DNA of 39,395 bases from Phycisphaerae bacterium. GTDB taxonomy: Bacteria > Planctomycetota > Phycisphaerae > Sedimentisphaerales > Anaerobacaceae. Shown here in pieces: positions 9,570-17,077 of the stretch. The notes beneath the pieces are model-generated. The model was given only the letters and a program-made list of their open reading frames with translations, made no database searches and was not told the origin of the DNA. The translations under genes and the position numbers were made by a program. The DNA lies in the NCBI GenBank assembly GCA_028715705.1, contig JAQURJ010000008.1, forward strand, positions 1 through 39,395, read 5' to 3'. Positions within the stretch are counted from its first letter, which is position 1, and the number at the start of each line of letters is the position of its first letter.

Positions 9570-9749
9570 ATATCTTATGAACTTTGGGTATTGAGTTAAG
9601 CGTGAATTTTGATTAAGCACAATCAGGAAGCTGCGGGCTAACCTTATATACCGAACTACACTATAACTGTGCAGTTTATGCGTTAGCAGCACTGGATTTC
9701 AATCTTAACTATTTTGAATTTGTTTTCACTTTCAAGTGGTAGGAAAGAT

Positions 9750-10058
9750 TTATAAAGCGCCTTTGCTTTTTATAGCCCAGGAAGCGGATTGAATAGCCGA
9801 TTTAGCAGTGGCTCTTTTATTTACAGATAGATATACAAATAGATAACCCATACGATCGACTTGACGTGTAAACTGAACACTGTCTCCTCTTTTTTGCATT
9901 CTTATTTTGCTGTCATACGCTATTATTATCGTAGCGTTGGCATAACTGTTAAATTGCTGGGCCTGCCGGTCGATTAACCGATAGTTTACGCGTCGACCAA
10001 AGTTTTCACGTAGGTTTTTCCTCATCGGCCAATGCCAATTTTTCTCTGTAATTTCCAC
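9750..10058 (-). CDS. Small hypothetical protein with faint HPr-like pattern
   Basis: The 102-residue frame opens at a GTG (10056-10058) and ends at 9750. Its spacing of hydrophobic and small residues (RQAQQFNSYANATIII, then GDSVQ, then MGYLFVYLSVNKRATAKSAI) is reminiscent of HPr-fold phosphocarriers. The residue aligned with the active histidine is not His, so phosphotransfer is not expected even if the fold is right. Part of the N-terminal coding sequence is the repeat at 9969-10014, a diverged copy of the end of the HerA-like gene. No strong ribosome binding site is present. It may be a decayed or spurious frame. Confidence 0.4.
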   Translation of the reverse strand: MEITEKNWHWPMRKNLRENFGRRVNYRLIDRQAQQFNSYANATIIIAYDSKIRMQKRGDSVQFTRQVDRMGYLFVYLSVNKRATAKSAIQSASWAIKSKGAL

Positions 10059-10116
10059 GCTTCAAAAATAGTCGATTGACCGATAGTTTATACGTCGACT
10101 AAAGTTTTCACGTGAG
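9969..10116 (-). repeat. 46-bp direct repeat duplicating the 3' end of the HerA-like gene
   Basis: 9969-10014 and 10071-10116 match along about 46 bp with a few changes. The right copy contains the last codons and stop of the HerA-like ATPase gene (minus strand). The left copy would read the same C-terminal VKTLVDA-stop. On the minus strand both copies carry TAAACTATCGGTYRATCGAC (17-20 bases), which resembles unit 3 of the iteron array at 13549-13568. They may therefore be initiator-binding sites and not merely a gene-end duplication. Confidence 0.8.
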
Positions 10117-11764
10117 TCTGTCCCTTGGCCGACAGCTGCAACCTTCTGATCTTGCCAGATGTGGTAGTTTCAACTTCGTCAGTAATCAGGTTTTTCTCAC
10201 ATAAAGAAGCCTTTAATTTCTGGCCCTGACGCACGGAAATTTCCAGTCTTTTGTACCTTGCGGCGATACCCGAATCCGGGAATTTTTCAATATCAAGCAA
10301 AAAGGCATTTTCCAATTCTTGTGCGTGATCAGTTTTTTCTTCGTGTATGGGATCTTGGCTGTTTTCCCAGTTTAACCGAAAATCTTCTTCAGCCAAAGCC
10401 GGAGCGATTTTTTGCATATGCTCTTTTACATGCTGGTCGGTAATTGTAGCTTTTTTAATCTCAAATAGCGGCAGGCTTACTTGAAACGGCTTTGCTATCC
10501 TGCCCTGAAGTTTTACCACAGCCTGGCCAACTTCCAGGCTTCCGAGTATATCCTTTTCCCTGTCCAACAGCATGCACTGGGCCATGGCGTTGATGTCTGT
10601 CTTGTGCTTGAGATTCATACAAATCGTTGTGTAAGTGTTTCCAAGAGCATAGAGTGAAATTTTGCTGGGGTGCTGGTCAAGTAGTATTAGACTTTCACCA
10701 AATTCTCTGATCTCCCTGAATATGATATCCATCACAGATTGACCTCCGACAAGAGATCTTCTCTCGTCACTCAAGATATGGTGAGCCTCTTCAATAATGA
10801 TGGCATGCTTAAAATCCTCTCTTCTTTCTTCTGCCATTCTTTTGTGGTGCAAGTATAATAATGAGGCTTGAATGAAAAACGTTTTATCTGATTGAGTAAG
10901 GGCATCGAGTTCTAAAATAACATTCTTATCAAGTATATGATCAATGCTTTTGTTATTATTTGAATTAACCAGTTTATCCATATCACCAAAGCAAAGTGTT
11001 GCCAAAGCCCTTAATGTTGAAGACAACCAACCAGACTCTCTGCCACGAGTGTCCATATTCCTTGCTTTGTTTAAGACATCCTGAAAAGTAGGCCATTTTT
11101 CAACAGTGCCATCATATACGCCTTTTTCCTCATAGACAGCATCAACCGCCTGCTGAAGTAAAAATAAGCATCCATTTCCCAGACAATATGAATGAGCAAG
11201 CACTTCATTTAGCTTTTTCAGCCAGGTTTTCGGGTCTGTGCCCTGTGGTGGAATCAGGGGATTAAATCTAAAGGGTGCTATGTTTCTACCGAGGGTATAA
11301 ACTTCAACATCGGCAAATTCTGGCAATGAAAGCAAATCTCTGTAGTTTCTCTTCCAGTCAAATAACAAAAATGGTTTTCCTCTTTGTTTGAGCTGCTGAA
11401 GTATTAAAAAGCCAACATTGGTTTTACCAGCTCCTGACCGGCCTAATATTGCCATATGCTGTATCCATTCATCCTCTCTTAGGCCAAATGGATAGAGTTT
11501 TTTATCGCAATAAACAACATCGCCGATATGGTATTCACCGGAAGCGGCTTTTTCTGATGGCGGCAGAAGATTAATATCGCTTTGGCTAAGTGTGACAGGC
11601 ATGTATTTTGCCTGTAATAACTGTAAATAGTGCTCGATCTGCTTTTGACCGTCTTCGTCTTCAGCCATATAGGCCTGATAAATCTTATCAACATCTTCGC
11701 CTAAAATGGGCTTTAATTTCATACACAGCTGGCGGATGTTGGATAAATTAGTATTTTCCGGCAT
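10088..11764 (-). CDS. HerA/FtsK-like (DUF87) DNA-translocating ATPase
   Basis: From ATG 11764 the protein is 558 residues. Walker A ILGRSGAGKTNVGF lies at 106-119, a KPFLLFDWKRNYRDLL segment follows, and Walker B AIIIEEAHHIL is near 320, then LLDQHPSKIS. This is the HerA/VirB4-like order for hexameric DNA pumps. The C-terminal 150 residues look like a regulatory wHTH tail. The start is chosen because GGTGGAGG precedes it and because longer versions lie inside the upstream gene. It overlaps that gene's stop by 17 bases. Placed with an Orc1/Cdc6-like protein and iterons, it is a candidate DNA segregation or transfer motor. Similar stand-alone proteins are known from archaea and some bacteria. 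Confidence 0.88.
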   Translation of the reverse strand: MPENTNLSNIRQLCMKLKPILGEDVDKIYQAYMAEDEDGQKQIEHYLQLLQAKYMPVTLSQSDINLLPPSEKAASGEYHIGDVVYCDKKLYPFGLREDEWIQHMAILGRSGAGKTNVGFLILQQLKQRGKPFLLFDWKRNYRDLLSLPEFADVEVYTLGRNIAPFRFNPLIPPQGTDPKTWLKKLNEVLAHSYCLGNGCLFLLQQAVDAVYEEKGVYDGTVEKWPTFQDVLNKARNMDTRGRESGWLSSTLRALATLCFGDMDKLVNSNNNKSIDHILDKNVILELDALTQSDKTFFIQASLLYLHHKRMAEERREDFKHAIIIEEAHHILSDERRSLVGGQSVMDIIFREIREFGESLILLDQHPSKISLYALGNTYTTICMNLKHKTDINAMAQCMLLDREKDILGSLEVGQAVVKLQGRIAKPFQVSLPLFEIKKATITDQHVKEHMQKIAPALAEEDFRLNWENSQDPIHEEKTDHAQELENAFLLDIEKFPDSGIAARYKRLEISVRQGQKLKASLCEKNLITDEVETTTSGKIRRLQLSAKGQTHVKTLVDV

Positions 11765-12317
11765 CGCCAAAGACCTCCACCCCTGAAAATATAGAGTATC
11801 TGTTCTTTGCGGCGCTATATTCACCAGCCCCTTCAAATAGCTTCTCTCGTAATTCCACTGTGTCCTTCCAGAAGGCAAGTTCTTCATCCCTTCGTTGCTG
11901 ATCAAGCTGAAGCAGCAGGCCTTCAAGGCTTGAAAGACGCCTTGCGTTCTCAGGGATATTGTTTATTTTTACGCCGAAAAGTTCCTCCTGGGTTTTTATA
12001 TGGCTGTGCTCGATTTCATCGAGGTGCTGTTTATGGAGCTTGCATCTTTCATAAAAAAGGTTTGAGGTGTGCTTTAGATTTGTATATTGGATCTGTTTCT
12101 GGTCGCCAAAAACTCTTTCCGCTATGGTTTTATAAGAATCTGGATTCGGTTTTGAAAAAGCGGACTGCAGAAGTTTGGCGTCGAATCGGAATTTTTCAAA
12201 GTAGCTCTTTTGCGGCCATTGCAGAAATAGCGGATAATATGGTTTTACCTGCGGCAGGGAGTACCGACTCTGCTCGGCATACAATTTCCGCAGTTCATAA
12301 GTTTTATTGGGCATCAT
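11748..12317 (-). CDS. Hypothetical protein upstream of the HerA-like ATPase
   Basis: The 189-residue protein is not recognised. It is rich in charged and aromatic residues with a mostly helical middle (YERCKLHKQHLDEIEH, LDQQRRDEELAFWKDTVEL) that could form a coiled coil. It shares a 17-base overlap with the HerA-like gene, whose ribosome binding site lies inside it. The two are thus translationally coupled and may form a complex. No Shine-Dalgarno sequence precedes its own start (tandem ATGATG at 12312-12317). Coding is supported by an uninterrupted frame and by the coupling. Confidence 0.75.
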   Translation of the reverse strand: MMPNKTYELRKLYAEQSRYSLPQVKPYYPLFLQWPQKSYFEKFRFDAKLLQSAFSKPNPDSYKTIAERVFGDQKQIQYTNLKHTSNLFYERCKLHKQHLDEIEHSHIKTQEELFGVKINNIPENARRLSSLEGLLLQLDQQRRDEELAFWKDTVELREKLFEGAGEYSAAKNRYSIFSGVEVFGDAGKY

Positions 12318-12369
12318 TTTTTTATTGTGATTTGTAACTATTCAGTAGTAATCTATGGAATTAGAAGTT

Positions 12370-12392
12370 TATAAACTTTACGGTTTTAATAA
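12370..12392 (+). promoter_or_regulatory. Isolated iteron-like site downstream of the Orc1/Cdc6-like gene
   Basis: TATAAACTTTACGGTTTTAA starts at 12370 in the gap between the Orc1/Cdc6-like gene and the 189-residue gene. It matches the array consensus TATAAACCnTACCG closely (unit 1 is TGTAAACCTTACCG). A possible further initiator-binding site or autoregulatory operator. Confidence 0.5.
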
Positions 12393-12423
12393 TATCGCGG
12401 CCCAAAGCAGCGGAGAACAGAAT

Positions 12424-13506
12424 TCATTCAAATCTCATCTTCCATACGGTATCCAGTATTCCCGGATCAAAGGTAAGCTGGATACGATTCGTATAGCTTC
12501 TATCGACCTTGGTGGAGATAAGTAAGATCAATCCGAGGCTTTGCAGATAAGATAAATTAGAATAAAAATGCACGTAGCTGAACGCCTCTTCATTAAAATT
12601 TGCGCTTGTTTTCTTATAGACCTGGTAAATCTCTTTTACGTAGCCCGACGATTGGGATTGTGCGGCCTTCAAGATCAAGAGGTTCTTATCGTTTAAATCT
12701 TTTACTACATCAAAGATAATATCCTTCCTCGCCTTTTCAAAGTGATCGGTCAACGCCTCATCCGGTTCCAGCGCCCAAAGATATAAAGTCTTTAAGGCGA
12801 TCCTTACATCAGAATTTGTATTTTTGGCTGTCAGGGCGGCGATTTCACTGATAACGGTCTTTGGTATTGAAACAAGGCCTGTTTTGGCCCTGTCGGTTAG
12901 TATTTGTTCAATATCCATTGCGTTATAGCTGGAAAAGTGAATGATCTCAGGCTGTAAGGTCGACATGATCGACTCATCGAGACAGGCTGTAAACTTTGGG
13001 TTATTACTCAGCAATACCGCCATATAATTGTTGGTCGACCGACTAAGCAGGTACAAAATATCCTTGTGACGGTCCTTTTCACTGAGTAAATCCACCTCAT
13101 CTAAAATAAATACGGTCTTTTTGTGATGGATGTCAGTGAATCGTTCCCACAGTTCATGAAGACCTACTCCTCTTGGCACCAGACCTAATAGATTAGCAAG
13201 TATCTTAAAGCTGGTATTATGCTGGCGGCAGTTGCTGTAAACAAAATTCAGCTGGTTTGACAGTAATTTCATAAGATATCTGGCTATAACGCTTTTACCG
13301 CAGCCTCTTGAACCGAGTATCAAACAATTATTGGCTATCCCTGTCTGGCTGTAGCGCAAAAGGGCGTCAATTACAGGTTTGACCTCTTTTCTCATTAAGG
13401 GTTTGTCGGGTATGTAATTGAAATCAAAGACGCCGAAATCTTTGATCCGCTGCCCGCTTTTTTCGAGTTGACGTTGCTTATCTGAGAGGTATTGTTCGAT
13501 ATCCAT
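12424..13506 (-). CDS. Orc1/Cdc6-like AAA+ replication initiator
   Basis: From ATG 13506 the protein is 360 residues. It has Walker A LGSRGCGKS (64-72), VYSNCRQ (89-95) corresponding to the conserved Y-x-N-C of archaeal Orc1/Cdc6, Walker B VFILDEVDLL (132-141), ILYLLSR (150-156), PEIIHFSSYNAMDIEQIL, and sensor 2 region NSDVRIALKTLYLWAL (231-246). The last 100 residues form a winged-helix-like domain. This order is that of archaeal Orc1/Cdc6 and eukaryotic ORC subunits, not DnaA or plasmid Rep. The longer upstream frame to 13620 is only open because it reads through the iteron array. No Shine-Dalgarno sequence is visible. TniB/ExeA-type AAA proteins are an alternative, but the YxNC, ILYLLSR and wHTH parts favour Orc1/Cdc6. 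Confidence 0.85.
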   Translation of the reverse strand: MDIEQYLSDKQRQLEKSGQRIKDFGVFDFNYIPDKPLMRKEVKPVIDALLRYSQTGIANNCLILGSRGCGKSVIARYLMKLLSNQLNFVYSNCRQHNTSFKILANLLGLVPRGVGLHELWERFTDIHHKKTVFILDEVDLLSEKDRHKDILYLLSRSTNNYMAVLLSNNPKFTACLDESIMSTLQPEIIHFSSYNAMDIEQILTDRAKTGLVSIPKTVISEIAALTAKNTNSDVRIALKTLYLWALEPDEALTDHFEKARKDIIFDVVKDLNDKNLLILKAAQSQSSGYVKEIYQVYKKTSANFNEEAFSYVHFYSNLSYLQSLGLILLISTKVDRSYTNRIQLTFDPGILDTVWKMRFE

Positions 13507-13512
13507 AATACG

Positions 13513-13604
13513 TGTAAACCTTACCGAACATATAAAGCGCACCGGGTTTATAAATCTATCGGTTGATCTATAAACCGTACCGTACGCATAAACCTGCCAA
13601 AGAA
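13513..13604 (+). repeat. Iteron-like array upstream of the Orc1/Cdc6-like gene (putative origin)
   Basis: Five head-to-tail units start at 13513, 13531, 13549, 13569 and 13587 and are 18 bp long, except the third, which is 20 bp. Each begins TrTAAA or CATAAA, and most continue with an ACCG or TCGG core: TGTAAACCTTACCGAACA, TATAAAGCGCACCGGGTT, TATAAATCTATCGGTTGATC, TATAAACCGTACCGTACG, CATAAACCTGCCAAAGAA. The array ends 6 bp before the initiator start codon, the typical position for binding sites of a replication initiator that also represses its own gene. Confidence 0.75.
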
Positions 13605-13718
13605 ATTGTTTAATATGCAAAAAGCCTTCATGTCACGGGCATAGCAGGATATTCGGTTCAGCGAACATGAGGTAACTGTATATGAGTGTTAATACCGCGG
13701 GAAAATGATAATAATGAT

Positions 13719-13740
13719 TATAGAACCGGTTTAATCGGAT
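13719..13740 (+). promoter_or_regulatory. Diverged iteron-like site at the end of the wHTH gene
   Basis: TATAGAACCGGTTTAATCGG (13719-13738) resembles the array units and the HerA-end repeats (TATAAAC, CGGT, AATCG). It overlaps the stop codon of the coiled-coil/wHTH gene and lies about 115 bp upstream of the array. Weak by itself. Confidence 0.35.
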
Positions 13741-14324
13741 TGGTCGGCCCGATTAGTCAGGTATTTTTCTATTTTCAGGCCGTCTTTAAGCCTGAATCTG
13801 CCTCTTTGGTCGTTATCTATGGTTTTTTGAAATAAATCGGCCTTCATATTTATGTTATGCATCTGATTTTTTACGGTGGTGGGTGCCTTATTTAACATCT
13901 TCGCCAGATCCCTATAGGATAATGCCATATCCTGATGATCAAAGAAAGCCGCAAGTATCCTTTTTTCCTGGTTTGAGAACCGGTTTATATCGAATTTCTG
14001 AGGTACAGAACTAATCGACCGAACAGGCATAGTCGATTGATTTAGGCGGCCAGACGGACTAATAGTCGCTATAGTCTGACTGGTCGGATTGTTTCCCACA
14101 AGCTGTTCGAGCCGCTGACTGTGTTTTTTCAATAAAATTGAATTTTCGCCGATATCCTGGTCGTGCCTGCGTAAGATGATATTTATCATGCCAAGCTCGG
14201 ATTTTATGCCTTTTATATCCTCTTCAAACAGTGCCGCATTGTTTTTGCGAATAGCGCTGATTTTTCGGGACCTGCGTTTAGTCGTTCGTTTCCTCTTTTT
14301 TCTAAACAAATCAAATAATCCCAT
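13731..14324 (-). CDS. Coiled-coil protein with C-terminal winged-helix DNA-binding domain
   Basis: The 197-residue protein starts with a very basic segment (MGLFDLFRKKRKRTTKRRSRK). A predicted coiled coil (about 40-75), a Ser/Thr-rich linker and a C-terminal HTH follow: FSNQEKRILAAFFDHQDMAL, then YRDLAKMLNKAPTTVKNQMHNI (about 140-161). The HTH resembles phage/archaeal transcriptional or partition regulators. It sits immediately upstream of the initiator gene on the same strand and may regulate or assist replication or partition. No Shine-Dalgarno sequence is seen. The linker DNA (about 14010-14095) is rich in GTCGATT/TCGGACT words similar to those in the iteron region. Confidence 0.75.
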   Translation of the reverse strand: MGLFDLFRKKRKRTTKRRSRKISAIRKNNAALFEEDIKGIKSELGMINIILRRHDQDIGENSILLKKHSQRLEQLVGNNPTSQTIATISPSGRLNQSTMPVRSISSVPQKFDINRFSNQEKRILAAFFDHQDMALSYRDLAKMLNKAPTTVKNQMHNINMKADLFQKTIDNDQRGRFRLKDGLKIEKYLTNRADQSD

Positions 14325-14333
14325 TTTTCAAAA

Positions 14334-14648
14334 TCAATACACCCGCACATCCGTACCAAGGTAATAAAGCTGACAGTAAAGCTTATCGAGTTCTTTTACT
14401 ATAGAGACTCGTTTGGCAATATGATGGTTGGTTCTTAAAATATGATCAATTTGGGCCGAGAGCGATAAAAAGTTGCTGTAATTGCTCGAAACCTGCTGCG
14501 GTGTATCGTCGCTGAAAACAAGCCGCGTTGATGGATTGCGGCTGTTTTCAAAGGCTTTTAGTTTCTGCCATTGGAGCAGGGCTTTCATCTCGGAGAGGAT
14601 TGTTTTTAACTGTGAAAGTTTTTCCGAAAGTTCTTTTTCAATATGCAT
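14334..14648 (-). CDS. Small coiled-coil hypothetical protein
   Basis: The 104-residue protein is not recognised. The N-terminal 45 residues have a heptad-like pattern (ELSEKLSQLKTILSEMKALL) and the C-terminus is also helical. It lies 10 bases upstream of the wHTH gene on the same strand, so the two are probably cotranscribed. No Shine-Dalgarno sequence is visible before ATG 14648. Confidence 0.6.
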   Translation of the reverse strand: MHIEKELSEKLSQLKTILSEMKALLQWQKLKAFENSRNPSTRLVFSDDTPQQVSSNYSNFLSLSAQIDHILRTNHHIAKRVSIVKELDKLYCQLYYLGTDVRVY

Positions 14649-14688
14649 GAAAAAGTAAGGGTGTTAAACTATAAAAACCTTGCTATTT

Positions 14689-14901
14689 TCACATGTACAT
14701 ATCATCATGATCTTCCAGATCGTCCCAGCTAAGTTCCTCGGGGTCATAGACTGAATTACCGCTTGATTCAGTGCCGGTCTGGTATTCATGGATATGGTCA
14801 AGTATACGATTTACGACCCTTCTTATGGCACGGGTGTTCTCGCAGATCTCTTCCAAAAGCTCATATTTTTTTTGTTCGTAGTTTTTTTCTTCTGATGTCA
14901 T
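14689..14901 (-). CDS. Small acidic hypothetical protein, first gene of the minus-strand replication module
   Basis: The 70-residue protein has a helical N-terminal half (YEQKKYELLEEICENTRAIR) and an acidic tail (YDPEELSWDDLEDHDDMYM). It is not recognised. It begins the run of same-strand genes 14901 to 10088 and lies behind a possible promoter at 14948-14979. There is no Shine-Dalgarno sequence, as for most genes of this module. Confidence 0.55.
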   Translation of the reverse strand: MTSEEKNYEQKKYELLEEICENTRAIRRVVNRILDHIHEYQTGTESSGNSVYDPEELSWDDLEDHDDMYM

Positions 14902-14947
14902 TGTGAAATGATAACGAGACCGGGGTATTTAAATTTTATTCCTCTCG

Positions 14948-14979
14948 AATATACTGCGTTTGAGAATATATTTTGTCAA
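14948..14979 (-). promoter_or_regulatory. Putative promoter of the minus-strand replication module
   Basis: On the minus strand TTGACA (14974-14979) and TATATT (14948-14953) are 20 bp apart. The -35 box is a perfect consensus but the spacing is long. It lies about 50 bp upstream of the 70-residue gene. Confidence 0.4.
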
Positions 14980-15291
14980 ATCAACAATCAATGCCATATC
15001 TCATAAACGTATCGAACTCGGGAATTTTGAGCCAATTGATGGAAAAGGTGGCCATCGGCTTGAACATACTATTGCCGTTGCGAGTGCGCAGGATTATATA
15101 TACCTTAGACTTGTAGGATTGCCATAAAAGGCAAACGGCTTTAATAGCTGTTGTCCGGTATGTAGCTTTTATAGTATGAAAGTGTAGAAAGTATTGCCAT
15201 AAAATGATTTACGTCGAATCAAAAAATTATAGCCAGCATTGTGCCGATTTGAGCTATTGCAATATTGTAAGCGGTATCTTGCAAAATTGTC

Positions 15292-15297
15292 TATAAT
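15292..15297 (+). promoter_or_regulatory. -10 box giving a near-leaderless nucleotidyltransferase mRNA
   Basis: A perfect TATAAT ends 17 bases before the ATG at 15315, so transcription would start roughly 10 bases from the start codon. There is no Shine-Dalgarno sequence in between. No convincing -35 box is present at 17 bp. Confidence 0.4.
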
Positions 15298-15314
15298 AAT
15301 ATAACTTTCTAATA

Positions 15315-16193
15315 ATGGCAAAAAATAAGAAACAACCAAAGACCAAAAAAGACGGGCAATGGATTGAGGCAAAAAGCAAATGCCGCCTCAATAGCGATGA
15401 TATCCGAATTGCTAAGGAAATGGGCCTAAATCCTCTGAGTCTTATCAAGAATATTCCATCCAAAAGTCAGCCGTGGAAATCGTCCGTGAAGGACTGGCTT
15501 CATGAGATGTATGAAAAGCGGCAGGAAAACGCTGCAAAAAAGAAGGCCCGCAAAGAACGAGCAACAAAAACTATACCTGCGGTTAACGACAAACCGTTGA
15601 CTCAGAAAGTTGCAGCATATATAGATGAAGATATGGCATTTGAAGATACGGATGATTTTCCAAATTCCCGGTATATTTGCCAGGAAGATAAATTAATGTT
15701 GAACCGTCAGGAGCAGTTTCGCATTGCTGCTAAATATGTCGCCGACGGTCTTTCAAGTATTCCTGAGGTCAATAAGGTAGTTCTTTTCGGCTCGGTAGCC
15801 GCTCCTTTGGAAAAAGAGGTGCCTCGGTTTCGCAAATTTCGACGGGCAGGTATTGCCGTCAGCCATGAATGCAAAGACGTCGATATGGCTGTATGGGTTT
15901 CAGATTTAACTTGCCTGAGAGTTCTCCAAAAAGTGCGTTCACAGGCTTTGAATAAATTGCTTGCGGAAAAACAGATCGGTGTGGCACATCATCAGGTCGA
16001 TATTTTCATTATGGAACCCAAAACAAACCGCTATTTGGGCCGCCTTTGTATCTTTGGTTTCTGCCCAAAGGGAAAGGATAGATGCTGTGTTGACGGGTGT
16101 GGAAAGCCCATGCTCCTGAAACAGCACGAGGATTTCATATTTGACGCAACGGTTTTGGATGATCCGGCAAATACGTTTTTCTTTGAACGCTGA
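15315..16193 (+). CDS. Nucleotidyltransferase-fold protein
   Basis: The 292-residue protein has a basic N-terminal region containing LGLNPLSLIKNIPSKSQPWK, a phrase I associate with a widespread small conserved family. The C-terminal half has a polymerase-beta-like nucleotidyltransferase core: VVLFGSVAAPL near 154, the acidic pair in CKDVDMAVWV near 190, and a third acidic residue in HQVDIFIMEP near 224. A Cys cluster (CCVDGCGKPM) follows. The catalytic GS and DxD residues are present, so transfer of a nucleotide to protein or RNA is possible; the target is unknown. It is followed by convergent transcription. Confidence 0.75.
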   Translation: MAKNKKQPKTKKDGQWIEAKSKCRLNSDDIRIAKEMGLNPLSLIKNIPSKSQPWKSSVKDWLHEMYEKRQENAAKKKARKERATKTIPAVNDKPLTQKVAAYIDEDMAFEDTDDFPNSRYICQEDKLMLNRQEQFRIAAKYVADGLSSIPEVNKVVLFGSVAAPLEKEVPRFRKFRRAGIAVSHECKDVDMAVWVSDLTCLRVLQKVRSQALNKLLAEKQIGVAHHQVDIFIMEPKTNRYLGRLCIFGFCPKGKDRCCVDGCGKPMLLKQHEDFIFDATVLDDPANTFFFER

Positions 16194-16259
16194 TCTTGAA
16201 ATCACACTCTTCCAAATCACCACTTTTTTGATGCGATCATCGTTTATCTTTATGCTTGC

Positions 16260-16808
16260 TTAATCTGGATCGCTTTTGACAACCACGCCTTCAATAAAGT
16301 GCTGCTGGTGGGCTTTTTGCCCGTCAATAATTGGGTGTAATATTGAATAAGAGACCCTCCATCTCTGATTCGGCTCAACAAACAGGGTGACTGTTTTGGT
16401 ATTGATGCGGATGACCTTGCCCCGTCGATTGTTGTTGGCTCTGTCTTTAAAACCGACAATATCCCCGATACATATCTCATTGCGGTCAATGCCAGCGGCC
16501 TTATCCATACGGCAGATGTCTACCGGAATATCTTCAACATTGATCATATAGTATGGTATTGTCCAGCGTTTGAGGTCATGTTTGTTTTGGACAGACACTC
16601 GGGTTCTTTTTATCTCAAGTACCTCCGCTTCGATCAGTCGGTTTTCTTCACTGACGAAATAGCGGATCGTGTCGCCGATTTTGATCAGTCGTTTTATTTT
16701 TTTGATGCATTCCGGATTGTCCAATTCTCTGCTGATTGCAGACTGGAGCCGGTATAGATCGAATAATGAAGCGTTGTCCAGTTCGGTCATAATTGCTGAA
16801 AAGTCCAT
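16260..16808 (-). CDS. Conserved hypothetical protein with two KOW/SH3-like segments
   Basis: The 182-residue protein has a short helical N-terminus (SLFDLYRLQSAISRELDNPE) and two similar beta-rich units. One is IKIGDTIRYFVSEENRLIEA followed by KRWTIPYYMINVED; the other is ICIGDIVGFKDRANNNRRGK followed by QRWRVSYSILHPI. The repeat (GD-x-I-x-F, then RW-x-(I/V)-x-Y) suggests two SH3/KOW-type barrels that bind nucleic acid or protein. I have seen this layout as an unnamed family in mobile regions. It converges with the nucleotidyltransferase gene. Confidence 0.75.
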   Translation of the reverse strand: MDFSAIMTELDNASLFDLYRLQSAISRELDNPECIKKIKRLIKIGDTIRYFVSEENRLIEAEVLEIKRTRVSVQNKHDLKRWTIPYYMINVEDIPVDICRMDKAAGIDRNEICIGDIVGFKDRANNNRRGKVIRINTKTVTLFVEPNQRWRVSYSILHPIIDGQKAHQQHFIEGVVVKSDPD

Positions 16809-17077
16809 TTTCTGATTCCATTCGTCATTATATCATCATTGAAATTGTATGGATTATAATTTGTATATATGCTATCGGTCAAGGGCAACTTTGACGCCTT
16901 AGGGATATTCATCTGGATCAAGCGAAAGTCAAACCGCCTAATAGAGGTCGGTTTTTTCAAAAATATGGTACTTGCGTTTCTTTGAAATCTTTTTCCCACA
17001 GCCTTTTTCGGTTGCGGTTTTTTTTTCATCATATAGCGGTAGATTTACAAAAAATTGATTTCAAAATTGGAAAAGTA

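Larger units (their letters stand above)
14902..15314. other. Divergent intergenic region
   Basis: I see no gene in these 413 bases between the minus-strand replication module and the plus-strand nucleotidyltransferase. It holds a candidate minus-strand promoter (14948-14979) and a TATAAT box for the plus-strand gene (15292-15297). The middle part contains nothing I recognise. Confidence 0.6.

Noticed and set aside
9570-9749. Possible tRNA or attachment site at the left edge of the accessory region
   Set aside because: I found no cloverleaf or 3' tRNA end here, and no matching direct repeat near 30126, so no integration site is claimed.
11765-11926. 54-residue N-terminal extension of the HerA-like protein
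   Set aside because: It lies inside the 189-residue gene in another frame; the ATG at 11764 has GGAGG.
13513-13604. Iteron array considered as a CRISPR
   Set aside because: The units are contiguous 18-20 bp repeats without unique spacers, and no cas gene is in the window.
13507-13620. 38-residue N-terminal extension of the Orc1/Cdc6-like protein
   Set aside because: It translates the iteron array (repeated Y/R-rich units) and the domain starts at the ATG at 13506.
16787-17032. 81-codon minus-strand frame
   Set aside because: It has basic low-complexity residues, no ribosome binding site, and overlaps the start of the KOW-like gene; not supported as a gene.
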